Below, piece after piece: positions 16,224 through 25,942 of a stretch of DNA of 64,000 bases (its first letter is position 1; each line of letters opens with the position of its first letter). Under the pieces are notes generated by a model. The model saw only the letters and a program-made list of their open reading frames with translations. It ran no database searches and was not told where the DNA came from. The stretch covers positions 40,607-104,606 of the forward strand of contig NZ_QXJC01000011.1 in assembly GCF_003570885.1 (NCBI RefSeq). Reading direction: 5' to 3'. Source of the stretch: Simplicispira hankyongi (GTDB lineage Bacteria; Pseudomonadota; Gammaproteobacteria; Burkholderiales; Burkholderiaceae_C). The position numbers and the translations under genes were made by a program.

Positions 16224-18965
16224 ATGTTTCCTTTTTCTTTGCGCAACAAGATGTCCGACGCCCCTGATCTCACCCCCACGCCGGCACCGGCGGCGCCCGT
16301 GCATCCCCTGGACGGGCTGACTGGTGGAGCCTTTTCTGCTGCAACCTCTGGTGAGCGCGCCGCCCGAATTCGCGAGTGGTTGGTCTCACAGCCCGAGCCG
16401 GCGCAGCTCCAGGAAGTCTTCAAGGAGCTGAGTGGCCGCGACAAAGGCGCTGCGCGTGCGGTGCGCGAACGTCTGGATGAAATTCGCCGAGCCAAAAGCC
16501 AGGAGCTGATTGCTGCCGAATGGGCAGAAAAGGCCACTGCGCTGCTGGCAGCCTCCAAACTCAATATCGCCGACGCCATGGCCTGGCAGCGCGACGCCGC
16601 CAAGGCCGGTGCGCCGCTCTCACGCGAACCGCTGGCCGAGCTTAAGACGGCTTTGACCGAGCGCATCAAGGTGATTGAAGACCTCCAGCACCGCGTGCAG
16701 GTGCAGCGCGAGGCCGCGGTGCTGCTTGCCCAGCGCATTGAAGTGCTGTCGACCAAATCCTGGCAGGATGCCCACGCGGTGCGTGAGGCGCTGCAGGCTG
16801 ACGTACAGAACTGGCAGGACCAGGCGCAGGCCTTGGCGAGCGACGCCAGCTGGCCAAGCGTGGAGGCGCGCTTTCCTCCGCTCCTTGATACGTCGCGTGC
16901 GCAACTGCTCGTTGTCTGGGACGCGTTCCAGGCCGCCATCGCCCAGGCCGCGGCTGCGGCGGCAGATGCGCAGGCACCGCTGCCGGCGGTCCCTTTGTGG
17001 GCCGACGAATTGCGCGCCGCGCGTGGCGAGGCTCCGGCTGCGGCCGAAGCGAGCGCTCCGCGTCCTGCGAAGCCCCGAACAGACCCGGCGATCGTCGCCC
17101 AATCGGTGGCCAAGGTGTCTGAGGCGCTCGCCAAGTTGGAGCAGGAAACGGCGCAGGGCCACGGCAAAGCCAGTTCTGGCGCTGCCGCGGCATTGCGTGC
17201 CGTGCTCAAGCAGCATGGCCGGCATATCGACGCAGCGCTGGAGCAGCGCGTGCACGCGGGTTTGGTGGCGGCGGGCGAGCTCGAAGGCTGGCAGCGCTGG
17301 AGCTCTGACCAGGTCCGCGAAGACCTCATTGCCAAGGCGCATGGCTTGCTCAATCGCCCGGATGGCCAGGCCCTGGGCGGGCGCAAGATGCAAGAGAGCC
17401 TGCGCCAGTTGCGCGAGCAATGGAAGCAGGCCGATCAGGGTGGTGCGCCCAACCATGGCCTATGGAAGAAATTCGACGAGGCGTGCAACGAAGCACACAA
17501 GGTGGTGGAAGCTTGGCTGGAGAAAGTGCGCGCTGACGCAGCCGAGCACAAGGCGCAGCGCTTGGCCCTGATTGCCGAACTCCAGGCCTGGGGCGAGCAG
17601 AACGCCACCAATACCGATTGGAAGTCTGTTTTGCGCGGACTGCAGCAATTTGGCGCCCGCTGGCGTGAGGGCGGGCATGTGGGCGAGAAGCTGCTGGCCG
17701 AACTGCTGCCCCAGTGGAAGCGGGCCATGGACGCGGCGGCTGCGCCGTTTGAAGCCGCGCAAGCAGCCAGCTTGGGTCGACGCCAGGCCATGATTGAGGA
17801 GGCGGCAGTGCTGGGTGCCGCGCCCATGCTGCGCATCGACGCCGTCAAGGCTCTGCAGCAACGCTGGCAAGCCGAGGCACAAGCCGTGCCGATGGAGCGA
17901 CGCCAGGAGCAAAAGCTTTGGGACGCATTCCGCAAGCCCATTGACGAGGCCTTCAATCGCAAGACGGCCGATCGCGAGCGCGGCGCAGAGCAGACGAGCG
18001 CACACGACAAAGCCGTGCTCGAAGCCTCCAAGGCTCTGGAAGCCGCCAACGCTGGCGGTGACGTCCAGGCGATTCGCGCTGCCGTGGCTGCTTTGGAGGC
18101 TGCTTTGCGTGGTCAGGCGGCCCATGCCGCCGAACAGGCTACCGCGCATGCCCCTGAGGCACCGACCAAGGCCTCAGGCAGTGGTGTTGGCAGCGCAGAA
18201 GGACAGGCGCAAGACGCTTCTCCAGCGTCTTCTCCGATGGATGCCGCCGCAGAACGCGAAGCTGGCGTGCAAGGTGAACAGGCTGCTGCGCAAGCACTAC
18301 GGGCCGTGCCACGCCCTGTCGTGGCCGTACGCGGTGACGACCGGCCGGGTATGAAGAAGGATGTGCCGGCAGCACCAGGCCGGGGCGCCAGGCCGGGCGA
18401 ACGCCGCGATGCCCGGGGACCGCGCGATGGCGCGCCGGGCATGGGCCGGCCATCCGGGCGCTTTGGTGAGCGTGCAGAATTTGCCGACCGTGGGCCGCGG
18501 CTGGGTGATGCCGCGTTCCGGGCGCAGCGCGAGGCACTGGAGCACGCGCAGGCGGCGCTGCGCAAACTCGCTGCCCAAGCGCATGGTGAAGCGCTGGCGC
18601 ATTTGCTGGCCGCCTGGGATGCACGCGATGCCTCGCAGATCCCATCCACGCAGGAATTTGGCCGCGCCGTGAACGCAGCTGCGCGCAACCTCTGGGTGCA
18701 GGCGCTGTCGCAAGCACCGCAACCCAAGCCCAAGGTGCCCGCAGCGGATCTGCTGCTCAGGCTTGAAATTGCCGCCGAAGTGCCAACGCCCGCCGAGCAG
18801 CTACCGGCCCGCCGGATGCTGCAATTGCAGCTGCTTACGCGCCGCAATGAAGCAGCGCCGGCCGAGACCTGGACGCAGGATGTGGCTGCGCTGCTGGCAA
18901 CGCCGAGCGAGGCGGGCGCCGCTCGCCGGCTGCAAAACGCGTTGAAGGCGCTGATGCGCGCTTAG
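16224..18965 (+). CDS. Large DUF349-domain protein
   Basis: A soluble, very charged, helix-rich protein of about 913 residues with repeated DUF349-type helical units (for example LREQWKQADQGGAPNHGLWKKF and the later LQQRWQAEAQAVPMERRQEQ). No signal peptide, membrane helix or catalytic motif is seen. An Ala/Glu/Gly/Arg-rich linker (about 660-765) joins a C-terminal helical part. The family's role is not established. Start choice is uncertain: ATG at 16224 gives MFPFSLRNKM, and ATG at 16251 gives MSDAPDLTP; neither has a clear ribosome binding site. A strong terminator follows the stop codon. Confidence 0.8.
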   Translation: MFPFSLRNKMSDAPDLTPTPAPAAPVHPLDGLTGGAFSAATSGERAARIREWLVSQPEPAQLQEVFKELSGRDKGAARAVRERLDEIRRAKSQELIAAEWAEKATALLAASKLNIADAMAWQRDAAKAGAPLSREPLAELKTALTERIKVIEDLQHRVQVQREAAVLLAQRIEVLSTKSWQDAHAVREALQADVQNWQDQAQALASDASWPSVEARFPPLLDTSRAQLLVVWDAFQAAIAQAAAAAADAQAPLPAVPLWADELRAARGEAPAAAEASAPRPAKPRTDPAIVAQSVAKVSEALAKLEQETAQGHGKASSGAAAALRAVLKQHGRHIDAALEQRVHAGLVAAGELEGWQRWSSDQVREDLIAKAHGLLNRPDGQALGGRKMQESLRQLREQWKQADQGGAPNHGLWKKFDEACNEAHKVVEAWLEKVRADAAEHKAQRLALIAELQAWGEQNATNTDWKSVLRGLQQFGARWREGGHVGEKLLAELLPQWKRAMDAAAAPFEAAQAASLGRRQAMIEEAAVLGAAPMLRIDAVKALQQRWQAEAQAVPMERRQEQKLWDAFRKPIDEAFNRKTADRERGAEQTSAHDKAVLEASKALEAANAGGDVQAIRAAVAALEAALRGQAAHAAEQATAHAPEAPTKASGSGVGSAEGQAQDASPASSPMDAAAEREAGVQGEQAAAQALRAVPRPVVAVRGDDRPGMKKDVPAAPGRGARPGERRDARGPRDGAPGMGRPSGRFGERAEFADRGPRLGDAAFRAQREALEHAQAALRKLAAQAHGEALAHLLAAWDARDASQIPSTQEFGRAVNAAARNLWVQALSQAPQPKPKVPAADLLLRLEIAAEVPTPAEQLPARRMLQLQLLTRRNEAAPAETWTQDVAALLATPSEAGAARRLQNALKALMRA

Positions 18966-18980
18966 TCTCGACGTTCCAAT

Positions 18981-19014
18981 AAAAAAGCCGCTGCAATGAT
19001 TGCAGCGGCTTTTT
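18981..19014. terminator. Bidirectional rho-independent terminator
   Basis: AGCCGCTGCAA and TTGCAGCGGCT form an 11-bp stem with a 3-base loop. It is preceded by six A and followed by T-runs, so it can end both the DUF349 transcript (plus) and the first tRNA-Leu transcript (minus). Confidence 0.92.
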
Positions 19015-19017
19015 GCT

Positions 19018-19102
<85 letters not shown>

Positions 19103-19120
19103 TTGAACTCGAATGCCTGA

Positions 19121-19128
19121 ATTTTATA
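19121..19128 (-). promoter_or_regulatory. -10 element of tRNA-Leu copy 1
   Basis: TATAAAAT on the minus strand, 18 bases before the tRNA. The same distance separates TATACAAT from the second copy. No good -35 hexamer was seen at standard spacing. Confidence 0.55.
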
Positions 19129-19171
19129 GCAATGAACCCAAGATTCATGCGCCAATGGAGCGAATAACAAC

Positions 19172-19199
19172 AAAAAAGCCGCTTACGCAGCGGCTTCTC
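19172..19199 (-). terminator. Rho-independent terminator after tRNA-Leu copy 2
   Basis: On the minus strand AAGCCGCT and AGCGGCTT form an 8-bp stem with a 5-base loop, followed by TTTTTTG. It lies 8 bases beyond the 3-prime end of tRNA copy 2, so each tRNA has its own terminator. Confidence 0.85.
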
Positions 19200-19207
19200 G
19201 TTAAACT

Positions 19208-19292
<85 letters not shown>

Positions 19293-19310
19293 ATTTCAGG
19301 AAAGAACGAG

Positions 19311-19318
19311 ATTGTATA
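19311..19318 (-). promoter_or_regulatory. -10 element of tRNA-Leu copy 2
   Basis: TATACAAT on the minus strand, 18 bases before the tRNA 5-prime end. Its -35 region would fall at about 19335-19345, inside the first codons of rnr. Confidence 0.6.
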
Positions 19319-19326
19319 GCAAAAAA

Positions 19327-21624
19327 ATGAGTGAAAAATTGCCCGCAAACCAGCCTACCGACGAATTTGAAGGCACGGTTCAAGGGCACCGCGATGGCCA
19401 CGGTTTTGTCCTGCGCGACGATGGCCTGTCTGACATTTTTCTTCCCCCAAACGAGATGCGCGCGGTGTTGCACAAAGACCGCGTGCGTGTCTGTATCGTG
19501 CGCCAGGACCGGCGTGGCCGTCCCGAGGGGCGGGTGGTTGAAATCATCGAGCGGCCCGCGCAACCGCTGATCGGGCGGCTGCTGCAAGAAAGCGGCGTGT
19601 GGATCGTTGCGCCTGAAGACAAGCGCTACGGGCAAGACGTGCTCATCCCCAAGGGGGCGCTTGCCGATGCGCAGCCGGGCCAAGTGGTGGTCGTGCAACT
19701 GACCGAGCCACCCGCGCTCTATGGCCAGCCTGTGGGCCGCATCACCGAGGTGCTCGGCGAGGTGGACGACCCCGGCATGGAAATCGAAATCGCCGTGCGC
19801 AAGTACGGCGTGCCGCATGAATTTTCTGAGGGGTGCCTGGCCGAGGCTGGCGCGCTGCCCGATAAGGTGCGGCCGCAGGACAAGAAGCACCGCATCGACC
19901 TGACCGATGTCCCGCTCGTCACCATTGACGGCGAAGACGCACGCGATTTTGACGACGCCGTGTACTGCGAGCCGGCGAAGGTGGGGCGCGGCAAGGGCTG
20001 GCGCCTGCTGGTTGCGATTGCCGACGTGAGCCACTACGTGCAGACCGGCAGCGCCATCGACATCGACGCCTACGACCGCGCAACCAGCGTGTATTTCCCG
20101 CGCCGCGTCATTCCGATGCTGCCCGAGAAGCTCTCCAACGGCCTGTGCTCGCTGAACCCCGAGGTCGAGCGTTTGTGCATGGTCTGCGACATGCTGATCA
20201 CGGCCAAAGGCGAAGTACACGCCTACCAGTTCTACCCGGCGGTGATGTTCAGCCACGCCCGCTTCACCTATACAGAGGTTGCGGCGATTCTGGCGAACAC
20301 GCGCGGCCCAGAGGCGGCGAAACGCAAAGAGCGCGTGCCTGATCTGCTCAACCTGCACGATGTGTACCGCGCACTGTTGATAGCGCGGCGCGAGCGCGGT
20401 GCGGTGGACTTTGAAACCACCGAGACGCAGATCGTCTGCGACGACAACGGGCGCATCGAGAAAATCATCCCACGCACGCGCAACGACGCCCACAAGCTGA
20501 TCGAAGAGGCCATGCTGGCGGCCAACGTTTGCAGTGCCGACTTCATCGCCCAGGGCAAGCAGCATGGCCTGTACCGGGTGCACGAAGGCCCGACGCCCGA
20601 GAAGCAGGACATCCTGCGCAGCTACCTGAAGGCCATGGCGGTGGGCATGACCATCAGCGACAACCCGGCACCGTCCGAGTTCCAGGCGATTGCCGAAGCC
20701 ACCAAAGACCGGCCGGACGCCCAGCAAATCCACACCATGCTGCTGCGCTCCATGCAGCAGGCCATCTACACGCCCATCAACAGCGGCCACTTTGGTCTGG
20801 CGTTCGAGGCGTACACCCACTTCACGAGCCCGATTCGCCGCTACCCCGACCTGCTGGTGCACCGCGTCATCAAGTCGATTCTGGGCAATACAAAGTACCG
20901 CCTGCCCATGCTGCCGATGCCGGGTGAAGCGCATGCCAAGTTGGCCAAGCGCCTGGCAGCGCGCGTCCCCCGGCCCGGCGCCGTGCCGCGCAAGAAGGAA
21001 ACGGGCGCTGCGCTGGCGGAAACGCAATCGTGGGAAGCGGCGGGCCTGCACTGCAGCGCCAACGAACGCCGTGCCGACGAGGCCAGCCGCGATGTCGAGG
21101 CCTGGCTCAAGTGCAAGTACATGCGCGAGCACCTGGGCGAGGAATACGGCGGCGTGGTGTCGTCCGTCACCAGCTTCGGCATCTTCGTCACGCTGGACGC
21201 GATGTACGTCGAAGGCCTGGTGCACATCACCGAGCTGGGCGGCGACTACTTCAAGTTCGACGAGGCGCGCCAGGAACTGCGCGGCGAGCGCAGCGGTACC
21301 CGCTACGCCATCGGCTCGCGCGTACGCGTGCAGGTCAGCCGGGTCGATCTTGATGGCCGCCGCATCGATTTCCGCCTGGTGCATGAAGGCGAGGCGCTGG
21401 CGCCGCGCGGCGCTGGCGACCGAAGCGGCGGGAAAAACGGCAGCAAAAAGAGCGATAAGCCGGCGCGTTCCCGCAGTGATGCGGACGATGTACCACCCGT
21501 GAGCCGCAAGGCCGGGCGCGTTGCATCTTCCGCGCCCGCATCGGGAGGCAAATCGCGGCAGCAGGCTGCCCTGCTGACCCAGGCGCCGGCGCGTACCGGC
21601 AAGGGCAAGTCACGCCGGAGCTGA
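19327..21624 (+). CDS. rnr: Ribonuclease R
   Basis: A processive 3-prime to 5-prime exoribonuclease acting on structured RNA in quality control. The 765-residue protein has N-terminal cold-shock/OB domains (about 15-165), an RNB catalytic domain with the acidic cluster in TIDGEDARDFDDAV (about 199-212), an S1 domain (about 600-690; EEYGGVVSSVTSFGIFV) and a basic Lys/Ser-rich tail. The start at 19327 is the first ATG after the tRNA; the open frame continues back across the tRNA gene but that part is not protein-like. A loop near residue 545-555 (PRPGAVPRKKE) is rich in Pro and Lys. Confidence 0.95.
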   Translation: MSEKLPANQPTDEFEGTVQGHRDGHGFVLRDDGLSDIFLPPNEMRAVLHKDRVRVCIVRQDRRGRPEGRVVEIIERPAQPLIGRLLQESGVWIVAPEDKRYGQDVLIPKGALADAQPGQVVVVQLTEPPALYGQPVGRITEVLGEVDDPGMEIEIAVRKYGVPHEFSEGCLAEAGALPDKVRPQDKKHRIDLTDVPLVTIDGEDARDFDDAVYCEPAKVGRGKGWRLLVAIADVSHYVQTGSAIDIDAYDRATSVYFPRRVIPMLPEKLSNGLCSLNPEVERLCMVCDMLITAKGEVHAYQFYPAVMFSHARFTYTEVAAILANTRGPEAAKRKERVPDLLNLHDVYRALLIARRERGAVDFETTETQIVCDDNGRIEKIIPRTRNDAHKLIEEAMLAANVCSADFIAQGKQHGLYRVHEGPTPEKQDILRSYLKAMAVGMTISDNPAPSEFQAIAEATKDRPDAQQIHTMLLRSMQQAIYTPINSGHFGLAFEAYTHFTSPIRRYPDLLVHRVIKSILGNTKYRLPMLPMPGEAHAKLAKRLAARVPRPGAVPRKKETGAALAETQSWEAAGLHCSANERRADEASRDVEAWLKCKYMREHLGEEYGGVVSSVTSFGIFVTLDAMYVEGLVHITELGGDYFKFDEARQELRGERSGTRYAIGSRVRVQVSRVDLDGRRIDFRLVHEGEALAPRGAGDRSGGKNGSKKSDKPARSRSDADDVPPVSRKAGRVASSAPASGGKSRQQAALLTQAPARTGKGKSRRS

Positions 21625-21664
21625 AGCGCAGACCTCCGTTTGCGCACGTTTCGCTATATTTTTA

Positions 21665-21708
21665 GGAGCTGCTAGCGCATATGGGATAAGCGCTAGTGCC
21701 TATTTTTA
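21665..21708. repeat. Palindromic repeat, copy 4
   Basis: A family member with GGAGCTGCTAGCGCATAT, then GGGATAAGCGCTAGTGCC and a T-run. On the minus strand it reads AGGC...TAGCGCTTATCCC...GCGCTAGCAGCT, the canonical order, with the short CTCCT/AAAAATATAG block at its end. It lies between the convergent rnr and NAD(P)HX-repair genes, and its right edge contains the TAA stop codon (21706-21708) of the latter. Confidence 0.75.
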
Positions 21709-23223
21709 CTTAAAATTTGGCGCGCAGGCCAATGCGCTGGCGACCAAGCTTGTGCCGCCGGGCCAGCCGTCGGCCAGGCGGCCATGCACGAACACCGCAT
21801 GGCGCGCCGCGGCGAGTGGGGCGTCGCCAGCGGCAAGGCGCGCGCCCACCATGCCGGCCAGTACATCGCCCGTGCCCGCCGTGGCCAATCGGGCGTTCCC
21901 CGTGGGGTTGATGAAGGAGGGGGCTTCCCCGGGGGGCGCCACGATGCTGCCCGAGCCCTTGAGCACACAAACGCAGCCAAAGCGCTGCGCCAGCGTGTGC
22001 GCTGCGGTGAGTCGGTCGGCCTGCACGCTGGCAGCGCTGCAGCCCAGCAGGCGGGCGGCTTCCAGTGGGTGGGGCGTCAGGATGGTGGGCAGGCCGTGTG
22101 CCGCGCGCTGGGCCAGGGCGGTTTGCAGCTTGGTGTCGCGTGCGATGGCATTCAGCGCATCGGCATCCAGCACCAGGCGAGCGGCCTGAGTGAGTACGGG
22201 CGGCAGCACCTCGATTACCGCTTCGCCGCCGCCGCAGCCGCAGACCACCGTCAGTTGGCCCAGTTCCAGGGCCTCGAAGTGGCGCTGCATCAGTTCAGGC
22301 GTCGAGTTGGCCGCATGCAATGCGCCGCCGTCCAACAGGGCCACCAGCACCCGCCCGGCACCTGCGTGCAATGCGGCCGTGGCGGCGAGCAGGGCCGCGC
22401 CTTCCATGCCCATGCCGCGTCGCGCCAGGCCTTCGCCGCCGACGATGGCAACGTCGCCAAAGCTGCCCTTGTGGCTGGCGTGGGGGCGGGGGCTGTGTTC
22501 GGGCGGGCCGGCCAGCCAGGCGCAGGCACGGGCATCCTCTGGAGAGACGCCCAATCGATCGAGCCATACGGTACCAGCGGCATCGCGCCCTTGTGCAGTG
22601 AAAAGGCCGGGTTTGAGCGTGAGGAGCGAGAGGGTGTGGCAGAGCGCCCCCGGGGGGATACCCGGCGCGAATCCTTCTGCCCAGGCGCCGGTGTCGGTCT
22701 GCAGGCCGCTGGGCACATCCACACACAGCAAGGGGGCTGGGCCGGCGCGCAACTGGTGCAGCAGGGCGCGCCAACGCTCAGGCGGCGGGCGCGAAGCATC
22801 CCCGGGCGCAAGGCCAATGCCCAGCAGCGCGTCGATGCACAAGTCGCGCTCGGTCAGGGCCGTAGCGGGGCCGTCGGCAAAGCACACGCCGGCGCTGCGC
22901 GCGCGCTCAAGCGAGCGGCGTGCGTCGGGCGGCACGTGGGTATCGTTGCCCAACCAGGTCACCGTGACCTGGCGGGTGGGGTTGTGCAGGTGCAGGGCGG
23001 CTTCCAGCCCGTCGCCGCCGTTGTTGCCTGGCCCGCAGACGATCCACACCTTGCGCGCGTGCGGCGCGAGCGCCAGGGCGAGCTGCGCGGTGGCCAGGCC
23101 TGCGCGCTGCATCAGCGTGTGTTCGGGCAGACCCGCCGCTGCGGCCTGTTCCAGGGCGCGCGTGGCGGCAAGGTCGTGCAGGGCGTGGGGCCGGTCAGGC
23201 AGGATGCGCAGCATGCGCGCCAT
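21706..23223 (-). CDS. nnr: Bifunctional NAD(P)H-hydrate epimerase / ADP-dependent dehydratase
   Basis: Repairs damaged NAD(P)HX: the N-terminal YjeF domain (about 1-205; CGPGNNGGDGLEAALHL) epimerises the hydrate and the C-terminal carbohydrate-kinase-like domain (about 225-500; NPTGNARLATAGTGDVLAGM) removes water with ADP. The 505-residue length fits the fused bacterial form. ATG at 23223 is used; an ATG three codons later is possible. It is third in a minus-strand series after the amidase and the FAD oxidase genes, 36 bases after the latter. Confidence 0.92.
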   Translation of the reverse strand: MARMLRILPDRPHALHDLAATRALEQAAAAGLPEHTLMQRAGLATAQLALALAPHARKVWIVCGPGNNGGDGLEAALHLHNPTRQVTVTWLGNDTHVPPDARRSLERARSAGVCFADGPATALTERDLCIDALLGIGLAPGDASRPPPERWRALLHQLRAGPAPLLCVDVPSGLQTDTGAWAEGFAPGIPPGALCHTLSLLTLKPGLFTAQGRDAAGTVWLDRLGVSPEDARACAWLAGPPEHSPRPHASHKGSFGDVAIVGGEGLARRGMGMEGAALLAATAALHAGAGRVLVALLDGGALHAANSTPELMQRHFEALELGQLTVVCGCGGGEAVIEVLPPVLTQAARLVLDADALNAIARDTKLQTALAQRAAHGLPTILTPHPLEAARLLGCSAASVQADRLTAAHTLAQRFGCVCVLKGSGSIVAPPGEAPSFINPTGNARLATAGTGDVLAGMVGARLAAGDAPLAAARHAVFVHGRLADGWPGGTSLVASALACAPNFK

Positions 23224-23259
23224 TATGGGCGTGCGGGTTGCGCGCTTGGCGTTACCGGC

Positions 23260-24519
23260 TCAAGCTTTGGCGGCGGAAAAATGCGCCAGTTCGCTCGCTG
23301 CCCATGCGCACGTCTGCCCGCTCAGCATCTCGGACAGCAGGCGTGCGCAGCCGCTGGCGAGCGACCACCCATAGCCGCCGTGGCCCAAATTGAGCCAGAG
23401 ACCGGGCACGCCGCTAGCCCCTAGCGCAGGCAGGCCGCCTGGGCGCATGGGCCGTGCGCCGCGCCACAGCTGCATGCCAGCGCGCTGCGTGCTGCCAGGG
23501 AACCAGGCGTCCAGCGCTTCGTGGAGCTGGCGCACGGTGGCCGGGTGGGGCGTGCCGTCGCTTTGCCCGAGTTCTGCGCCACCGGCCACACGCACGCGCT
23601 GGCCCAGGCGCGCGATCGTCACCTGCCGCGCCACATCGATCACGACACCTTGCGGCGCGGCGGCGTCTTCGCGCAGCGGCGCGGTGAGCGAGCTGCCCCA
23701 GAGCGCCACCAGACCGAGGTGCAGGCCGAGCGGCTCCGCCAGACGTGCGGTGTGGGCGCCGGTGCACAGTACGGCGGCATCAAATGGGCGCGGCTGGGTC
23801 TCGCCCTGAAGATGCAGCGCCATGCGAGCGCTGGATGGACTCAAGCGGGCGACCTCGGCCTGAAACTCGAACACCACGCCCAGGCGCTGCGCCGCCTGGC
23901 GCAGAGCGCTGGTGAACTGGCGGCAGTTGGCCGCCTCGGCCTGTGGCAGGTGCAGTGCGATGGTCAGGCGCTCGGCCTCTGCCAGGCCGGGTTCGATGTG
24001 GCGCGCGGCCTCGGCACCGATTTCATGCAGCGCCGTGCCAGCATCGCGCAGGGCCGTCACGGCCGCGCGCAAGGGTGCCGCGCCCTGCTCATCTTGCAGC
24101 AGCACCAGTGCACCCTGGCTGCGTTCCAGATCAAGTTCCAGAGCCTCGGTGGTCTCCAGAAAGCACTGCTGGCTGAACTGCGCGAGCTTTGCCAGCGCAC
24201 GCATGGCGGGCGAGGGCTCGCTGCTGCGCAAAGCAGCGCGCGCTGCACTGCGCCAGTTCCAAAGCCAGCGCAGCTCGGCCACAGTGGCGCCGCGCGTGCG
24301 CACCCGGATGCCGGAACCCACCAGGCTGGGCGCTGCCATGGCGCCTGGCATGGCCCAGGGCGCGAGCAAGCCGGCGCCCAGTACAGCCCCTGGCGCAAAG
24401 CTCGATTCTTCGGCCACGCTGGAGCGGCGCTCGAACACCGTCACCGCATGCCCTGCGCGCGCGAGTTCGTACGCGCTTGAGACGCCGACCACGCCGGCGC
24501 CCACGATCGCTATCTTCAT
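23260..24519 (-). CDS. FAD-dependent oxidoreductase, D-amino-acid dehydrogenase (DadA) type
   Basis: A 419-residue DAO-family flavoprotein. The N terminus is a dinucleotide-binding fold (IAIVGAGVVGVSSAYELA, residues 3-20), and the C terminus has the NLGHGGYGWSLASG flavin-binding segment (about 382-395), as in DadA. Oxidative deamination of a D-amino acid to a keto acid with electron transfer to the respiratory chain is the usual activity; glycine or sarcosine oxidation cannot be excluded. There is no alanine racemase partner nearby. It follows the amidase gene by 49 bases, with a palindromic repeat between them. Confidence 0.83.
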   Translation of the reverse strand: MKIAIVGAGVVGVSSAYELARAGHAVTVFERRSSVAEESSFAPGAVLGAGLLAPWAMPGAMAAPSLVGSGIRVRTRGATVAELRWLWNWRSAARAALRSSEPSPAMRALAKLAQFSQQCFLETTEALELDLERSQGALVLLQDEQGAAPLRAAVTALRDAGTALHEIGAEAARHIEPGLAEAERLTIALHLPQAEAANCRQFTSALRQAAQRLGVVFEFQAEVARLSPSSARMALHLQGETQPRPFDAAVLCTGAHTARLAEPLGLHLGLVALWGSSLTAPLREDAAAPQGVVIDVARQVTIARLGQRVRVAGGAELGQSDGTPHPATVRQLHEALDAWFPGSTQRAGMQLWRGARPMRPGGLPALGASGVPGLWLNLGHGGYGWSLASGCARLLSEMLSGQTCAWAASELAHFSAAKA

Positions 24520-24535
24520 AAATTTAAGGGTTTTT

Positions 24536-24577
24536 GGCTTCTAACGCTTATTTAGTAAGCGCTGATAGCTATTGTTT
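24536..24577. repeat. Palindromic repeat, copy 5, overlapping the amidase stop codon
   Basis: GGCTTCTAACGCTTATTTA then GTAAGCGCTGATAGCTATTG with a T-run. It lies between two minus-strand genes. The amidase TAG stop codon (24571-24569) is made by the AGCTAT end of the element, and the last K and Q codons come from its A-rich edge. Confidence 0.75.
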
Positions 24578-25939
24578 TTGGAGCAATTCTTCGGCACGAA
24601 GGCCAATATTGAGCACTGCGTCGTCGTGCAGTGCGCCGTGCCAGACCATCAGGCCCACCGGCAACTCGCCGCGCACATGGCAGGGCAGCGACAGGGCGCA
24701 GCCGTCGAGCATGTTGACGACGCTGGTGTTGCGCAGCAGCAAGGCGTTGACGCGCTGGAACTCGGCGTCGCGCACAGCGTCCTGCGCGGCATCCTGGCCA
24801 TTGGCCGGCGCCACGCTGGCAATAGGCGGTGCGACGAGGGGCACCGTCGGGGAGAGCAGGGCGTCGAAGCCGGCGATGGCCGCCTCTACGCTGGAAATCC
24901 AGCCGGCTCGCGCCTGCAACAGATCAATGTAGTCGGCGGCAGACATAGTGGCGCCGCGCTCGATGCGCACGCGCACCCGCGGGTCGTAGGCCGCAGCGTG
25001 CCGGGCCAAGCGGTGGCGGTGCCAGGCGAAGGCCTCGGCGGCGGCAAAGCTTCCGCGCACCTGCAGCCCTGACAGTTCCTCGGCTTGCCGCAGCTCAATT
25101 GCTTCAATGTGGGCGCCGGCGGCGCGCAGTTGCGCGATGCTGCGCTCAAACGCCGTGCGCACGGTGGCGTCCAGTCCGTCCAGAAACACGCCGCCGGGCA
25201 CGGCGAGGCGCCACATCGACAGCGGCGCCGCACTGCGTGTGATGCGCCGGGCCGCCAGAATTTCGTGCGCCAGCACGGCATCCCGGACCGAACGGGTCAT
25301 GGCGCAGGCCGTGTCCAGGGTGGTGGAGAGCGGCACGGCGCCTTCGGTCGGCACCAGGCGCGCCGTGCTCTTGAAGCCGACGATGCCACACAGCGCTGCA
25401 GGAATGCGAATCGAGCCGCCGGTGTCCGAGCCCAGGCCGATGAAGGCAGCACCAGTCGCCACCGACACAGCGGCCCCCGATGAAGAGCCTCCGGGCACGC
25501 GCGCCGGCCCGGGCAGGGCGCCAAAACGCCCGTCAAAGGCAGCCGGGGTGCCGTAGTGAGGGTTGGTGCCGACGCCCGAAAAAGCGAATTCCACCATGTG
25601 CGTGCGGCCCACGACCACGCCGCCAGCGGCACGCAGGCGCGCCACGGCGGGGGCGTCTTGCAGGGCGGGCGGCTCGGTCGCCAGCACGGTGGAGCCCGCC
25701 ATGCTGGTGATGCCCTGCATGCCAAACAGGTCTTTGACCGATACCGCCAAACCAGCCAGGGGGCGGTGCGCCAGCGAGGGCGATGCGGCCGTCTGCAGCG
25801 CCTCATCAAATAAAGAAAGCGAAAATGCGTGGTGGCATTCCGGCGCTCGCGCGCGGGCGATGCAGGTTTGCATTTCCGCACTGGCGCTGGTGGCGCCTGT
25901 GTGCAGCAGGCGCAGCGTGCTGTCAAGGTCTTTTGCCAT
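24569..25939 (-). CDS. Amidase (amidase-signature family)
   Basis: Hydrolyses a carboxamide or related C-N bond. The 456-residue protein shows the Ser-cisSer-Lys triad: K in VSVKDLFG (about 67-74), the cis-serine in PGGSSSGAAVSVATG (about 149-163) and the nucleophile in GSDTGGSIRIPAALCG (about 169-184). No signal peptide is seen. It is not part of a gatCAB operon and is likely catabolic. The start at 25939 lies only about 10 bases from the divergent rpsB promoter, so its own promoter must overlap the rpsB leader. Its stop codon lies inside a palindromic repeat. Confidence 0.88.
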   Translation of the reverse strand: MAKDLDSTLRLLHTGATSASAEMQTCIARARAPECHHAFSLSLFDEALQTAASPSLAHRPLAGLAVSVKDLFGMQGITSMAGSTVLATEPPALQDAPAVARLRAAGGVVVGRTHMVEFAFSGVGTNPHYGTPAAFDGRFGALPGPARVPGGSSSGAAVSVATGAAFIGLGSDTGGSIRIPAALCGIVGFKSTARLVPTEGAVPLSTTLDTACAMTRSVRDAVLAHEILAARRITRSAAPLSMWRLAVPGGVFLDGLDATVRTAFERSIAQLRAAGAHIEAIELRQAEELSGLQVRGSFAAAEAFAWHRHRLARHAAAYDPRVRVRIERGATMSAADYIDLLQARAGWISSVEAAIAGFDALLSPTVPLVAPPIASVAPANGQDAAQDAVRDAEFQRVNALLLRNTSVVNMLDGCALSLPCHVRGELPVGLMVWHGALHDDAVLNIGLRAEELLQKQ

Positions 25940-25942
25940 GCC

